Shown in pieces: positions 6,791 through 8,372 of a stretch of 8,372 bases of DNA; position 1 is the stretch's first letter, and each line of letters opens with the position of its first letter. Source of the DNA: Caryophanales bacterium UBA1624 (GTDB lineage Bacteria > Bacillota_I > Bacilli_A > RFN20 > CAG-826); assembly GCA_002321395.1 (NCBI GenBank), contig DCMK01000059.1, positions 1 through 8,372 on the forward strand. The letters are read 5' to 3'. The translations under genes and the position numbers were made by a program. The notes beneath the pieces were generated by a model. The model saw only the letters and a program-made list of their open reading frames with translations. It did no database searches and had not been told where the DNA came from.

Positions 6791-6805
6791 AAGTTAACTT
6801 GGCTA

Positions 6806-6811
6806 ATTATC
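6806..6811 (-). promoter_or_regulatory. candidate -10 box of the pflBA promoter
   Basis: GATAAT on the minus strand matches TATAAT at 5 of 6 positions and would start transcription near 6799, after the prs terminator and before the cre-like pair. A 10-bp palindrome, AAGTTAACTT (6791-6800), covers the predicted start. No good -35 box is visible at standard spacing, so confidence is low. Confidence 0.3.
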
Positions 6812-6841
6812 CGACGGTATCGCTTCTTTTCGGTAAAAAGA

Positions 6842-6873
6842 CAAAAAAGAAAAGCCCTGATTCATGAGGGCTT
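6842..6873 (-). terminator. intrinsic terminator of prs
   Basis: On the minus strand AAGCCCT (6873-6867) pairs with AGGGCTT (6858-6852) around an 8-nt loop and is followed by a T-rich tract (TTCTTTTTT). It begins 15 bp after the prs stop codon and separates prs from the pfl operon. Confidence 0.88.
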
Positions 6874-6888
6874 GGTTCGGAGTTTCCT

Positions 6889-7881
6889 TTACTTGTATTT
6901 CACCATCAGGGTATGGGAATCCTGGAAGGCGGTGTAGACGGAGGAAAGAGGCTGGTTGTTGACGATGCGGAAGATGCATTCCCCCAACATGTCGGAGAGG
7001 GAGATGACCTTCACGAAGGGCAGGGAGGCGAAACGCTCGGGCAAGGGAATGGAATCGGTGACGATGATCTCGTCGAAAGCCCTGCCGTCTTTGATCAAGT
7101 CGTAGCAAGGATCGGAGAAGACGGCGTGCACGGCGGCCATGCGGACGGATTTCGCCCCGAATTTACGCAGGGCGGCGGCGGCGTTGACGGCGCTGCGCCC
7201 CGTATCGACCATGTCGTCGACCAAGATGCAATCCTTCCCTTCGACGTCCCCGATGAGGTTCATCACCTCAGGGGCGCCGGTGGCGTTGCGCCGCTTGTCG
7301 ATGATGGCGATCGGGCAGTTGTTGAATTGCTCCGCCAAATCGCGCGCCCTTCCGACGCCTCCGTGGTCGGGGGAGACGATGACGAGGTTTGCTAGATCCG
7401 GCTTAGCCTGCAGCAGTGCCCCGCCAAGCAGCGGAACGGCGGTCAGGTCGTCGGCCAAGCAGGAGAAATAGCCTTGGATCTGCGCGGCGTGGAGGTTGAC
7501 CGTGATGATGCGGTCAAGCCCGGCGGTGCAGAGCAAATGGGCAACGAGGGCGGCGGAGATGGGCTGGCGGGCATGGGCTTTGCGGTCCTGCCTCGCGTAG
7601 CCGAAATAGGGGCAGACGAGGTTGATTTCCTTCGCCGAGGAGCGGCGGAGGGCATCGATGAAGATGAGGGTTTCCATCAAATGCTCGTTCACCGGCGGGC
7701 AAGTGGATTCAACGATGAAGATCTGCTTCCCGCGGACGGAATCGACCGGCTCGACCAGCGTTTCGCCGGAGGGGAATTTCTTTACGACCCTTTCGCCCAA
7801 CTTGACGTTGAGCTTCTTGGCGATGGCCTCCGCCAATTTTTGGTTGGCAGAAAGCGAGAAGACGACGGCGTTCTCGAACAT
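6889..7881 (-). CDS. prs: ribose-phosphate pyrophosphokinase (PRPP synthetase)
   Basis: A 330-residue cytoplasmic enzyme that makes PRPP from ribose 5-phosphate and ATP for nucleotide, His and Trp synthesis. Family motifs are GYARQDRK (94-101), NLHAAQIQGYF (129-139), SPDHGGV (170-176), the flexible-loop IIDKRR (193-198) and the PRPP loop LVDDMVDTGRS (220-230). Length is near the usual 310-320. The ATG at 7881 is preferred because AGGGAGG lies 10 bp upstream; an in-frame TTG nine codons earlier (7908) lies before that site. Compared with class I enzymes as I recall them, several residues differ: FPSGE for F-(D/N)-GE, NLHAA for DLHAA, RQP for REP, and DTGRS for DTAGT, the last resembling PyrR-type loops. 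Overall identity is clear, so I call it prs; a paralogue with altered regulation remains possible. It is a single-gene unit with its own terminator. Confidence 0.93.
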   Translation of the reverse strand: MFENAVVFSLSANQKLAEAIAKKLNVKLGERVVKKFPSGETLVEPVDSVRGKQIFIVESTCPPVNEHLMETLIFIDALRRSSAKEINLVCPYFGYARQDRKAHARQPISAALVAHLLCTAGLDRIITVNLHAAQIQGYFSCLADDLTAVPLLGGALLQAKPDLANLVIVSPDHGGVGRARDLAEQFNNCPIAIIDKRRNATGAPEVMNLIGDVEGKDCILVDDMVDTGRSAVNAAAALRKFGAKSVRMAAVHAVFSDPCYDLIKDGRAFDEIIVTDSIPLPERFASLPFVKVISLSDMLGECIFRIVNNQPLSSVYTAFQDSHTLMVKYK

Positions 7882-7923
7882 GAAAACTTTTCCTCCCTGA
7901 GTTTTCAATTAGTTTAAGCCCTC

Positions 7924-7988
7924 TTCGTGCCTACTTCGAGGGGAGGTTCGCGCGTAAGCGCTTACGCGTCCGTCAATGATGGCACGAA
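7924..7988. promoter_or_regulatory. nested palindromes upstream of prs
   Basis: CGCGTAAGCGCTTACGCG (7951-7968) is a perfect 18-bp palindrome with the AAGCGCTT core of LacI/CcpA-type operators, matching cre at about 12 of 15 positions. It is nested in an 8-bp inverted repeat, TTCGTGCC (7924-7931) and GGCACGAA (7981-7988), nearly concentric with it. It lies 70-87 bp upstream of the prs start and 48 bp upstream of the Pst-like fragment, so it could regulate either. No clear promoter was found in this intergenic stretch. Confidence 0.5.
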
Positions 7989-8015
7989 CATTGATGGGTC
8001 GGGGCTTCGGAGGGA

Positions 8016-8372
8016 GTGAGCCCCCCCATTGTCGTGGACTTCTTGGAAAAGGGCTTTGCCTCCCTTTGCTTCCACAAGCAAAAACGCGAGGTCCCTTCCG
8101 CCATCTTCGGCCTATTTGGCATCGCGTTCATCGTCCCCTTCATCCGGGACTACATCTCCCTCAACAGGAATGGGTGTGGTTTGCTGCCTTCTTCCATCGT
8201 TTTCTCCATCACGGCCCTGCCGACGATGGCTTCGATCGGCTACGACGCCCTTTCCGCGGTGGATCCCTCCTACTACGAAGGGGCGCTATCCTTGGGGTCA
8301 ACGAAGGAGATGGCGATGTTCAAAGCCGTTCTCTCTGCGGCGAAAAACGGCATTTTTGCGGCTTTGGTCCCG
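8016..8372 (+). CDS. phosphate ABC transporter permease (PstC/PstA type), 5'-truncated, partial
   Basis: An open frame runs from just after a stop at 7992 to the window end. From about 8091 the translation is a clear PstC/PstA permease core: VPSAIFGLFG (the usual GIPS-V-YG-FG region), a hydrophobic segment with VPFIRDY, then ITALPT, DALSAVDPSYYEGALSLGST and AAKNGIFAALVP, matching the EAA-type loop that contacts the PstB ATPase. An intact family member carries roughly 130-150 residues with several membrane helices before this; here only about 25 unrelated residues precede it, and no in-frame ATG occurs until 8226. GTG 8016 is a nominal start; GGAGGG is immediately adjacent to it, too close to be a good ribosome binding site. 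A C7 run (8021-8027) precedes the homologous part. It may be a pseudogene fragment, a recombination junction or an assembly error. PstC is slightly favoured over PstA. Confidence 0.6.
   Translation, partial: MSPPIVVDFLEKGFASLCFHKQKREVPSAIFGLFGIAFIVPFIRDYISLNRNGCGLLPSSIVFSITALPTMASIGYDALSAVDPSYYEGALSLGSTKEMAMFKAVLSAAKNGIFAALVP

Noticed and set aside
7976..8372. Plus-strand frame from ATG 7976 running to the window end
   Set aside because: Its translation is Arg/His/Pro-rich low-information sequence in a different frame from the clear Pst permease homology; it is a shadow unless the C7 tract is a sequence error.
1..8372. tRNA, rRNA, CRISPR array, IS transposase, phage or defence genes
   Set aside because: None was found by eye. 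The only repeat structures are the inverted-repeat element, operators and terminators listed above.

Overview
The window looks like chromosome from an anaerobic, fermentative Gram-positive bacterium (Bacillota, probably a gut lineage of the Bacilli/Erysipelotrichia type). Reasons: an oxygen-sensitive pyruvate formate-lyase pair, strong AAGGAG-type ribosome binding sites, intrinsic terminators after nearly every gene, and CcpA (cre)-like operators with an AAGCGC core. Third codon positions are rich in G and C, which explains the long meaningless antisense reading frames. The exact lineage cannot be fixed from the sequence.

Layout. 1-329: no convincing gene, but a striking 195-bp element bounded by 30-bp inverted repeats. 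330-860 (+): small nitroreductase-family flavoprotein. 872-928: two back-to-back terminators facing each other. 946-2460 (-): UraA/PyrP-type uracil (NCS2) permease, preceded on its own strand by a leader of about 230 nt with a terminator and a predicted antiterminator/anti-antiterminator switch. 2743-3675 (+): unrecognised soluble, charged, helical protein with a CxxC. 3686-3718: bidirectional terminator that abuts the pflA stop codon. 3718-4455 (-) and 4468-6711 (-): pflA and pflB, transcribed pflB then pflA as an operon with a tandem cre-like site in its upstream region. 6889-7881 (-): prs, PRPP synthetase, with its own terminator and an 18-bp perfect palindrome upstream. 8016-8372 (+): C-terminal part of a PstC/PstA-type phosphate permease with no normal N-terminus, running off the window.

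How the genes fit. PflB and its radical-SAM activase PflA convert pyruvate plus CoA to acetyl-CoA plus formate. Prs makes PRPP, the substrate that turns uracil imported by the permease into UMP. The Pst-like fragment would concern phosphate import. These are separate transcription units rather than one pathway cluster; a shared feature is the AAGCGC-type operator upstream of pflB, prs and the uraA/2743 divergent region, which suggests carbon-catabolite control.

Most worth a second look: the 30-bp inverted-repeat element (MITE or invertible promoter), the uraA leader with mutually exclusive pairings built from a duplicated 12-mer, the truncated Pst permease next to a C7 tract, and substitutions at usually conserved PRPP synthetase positions.
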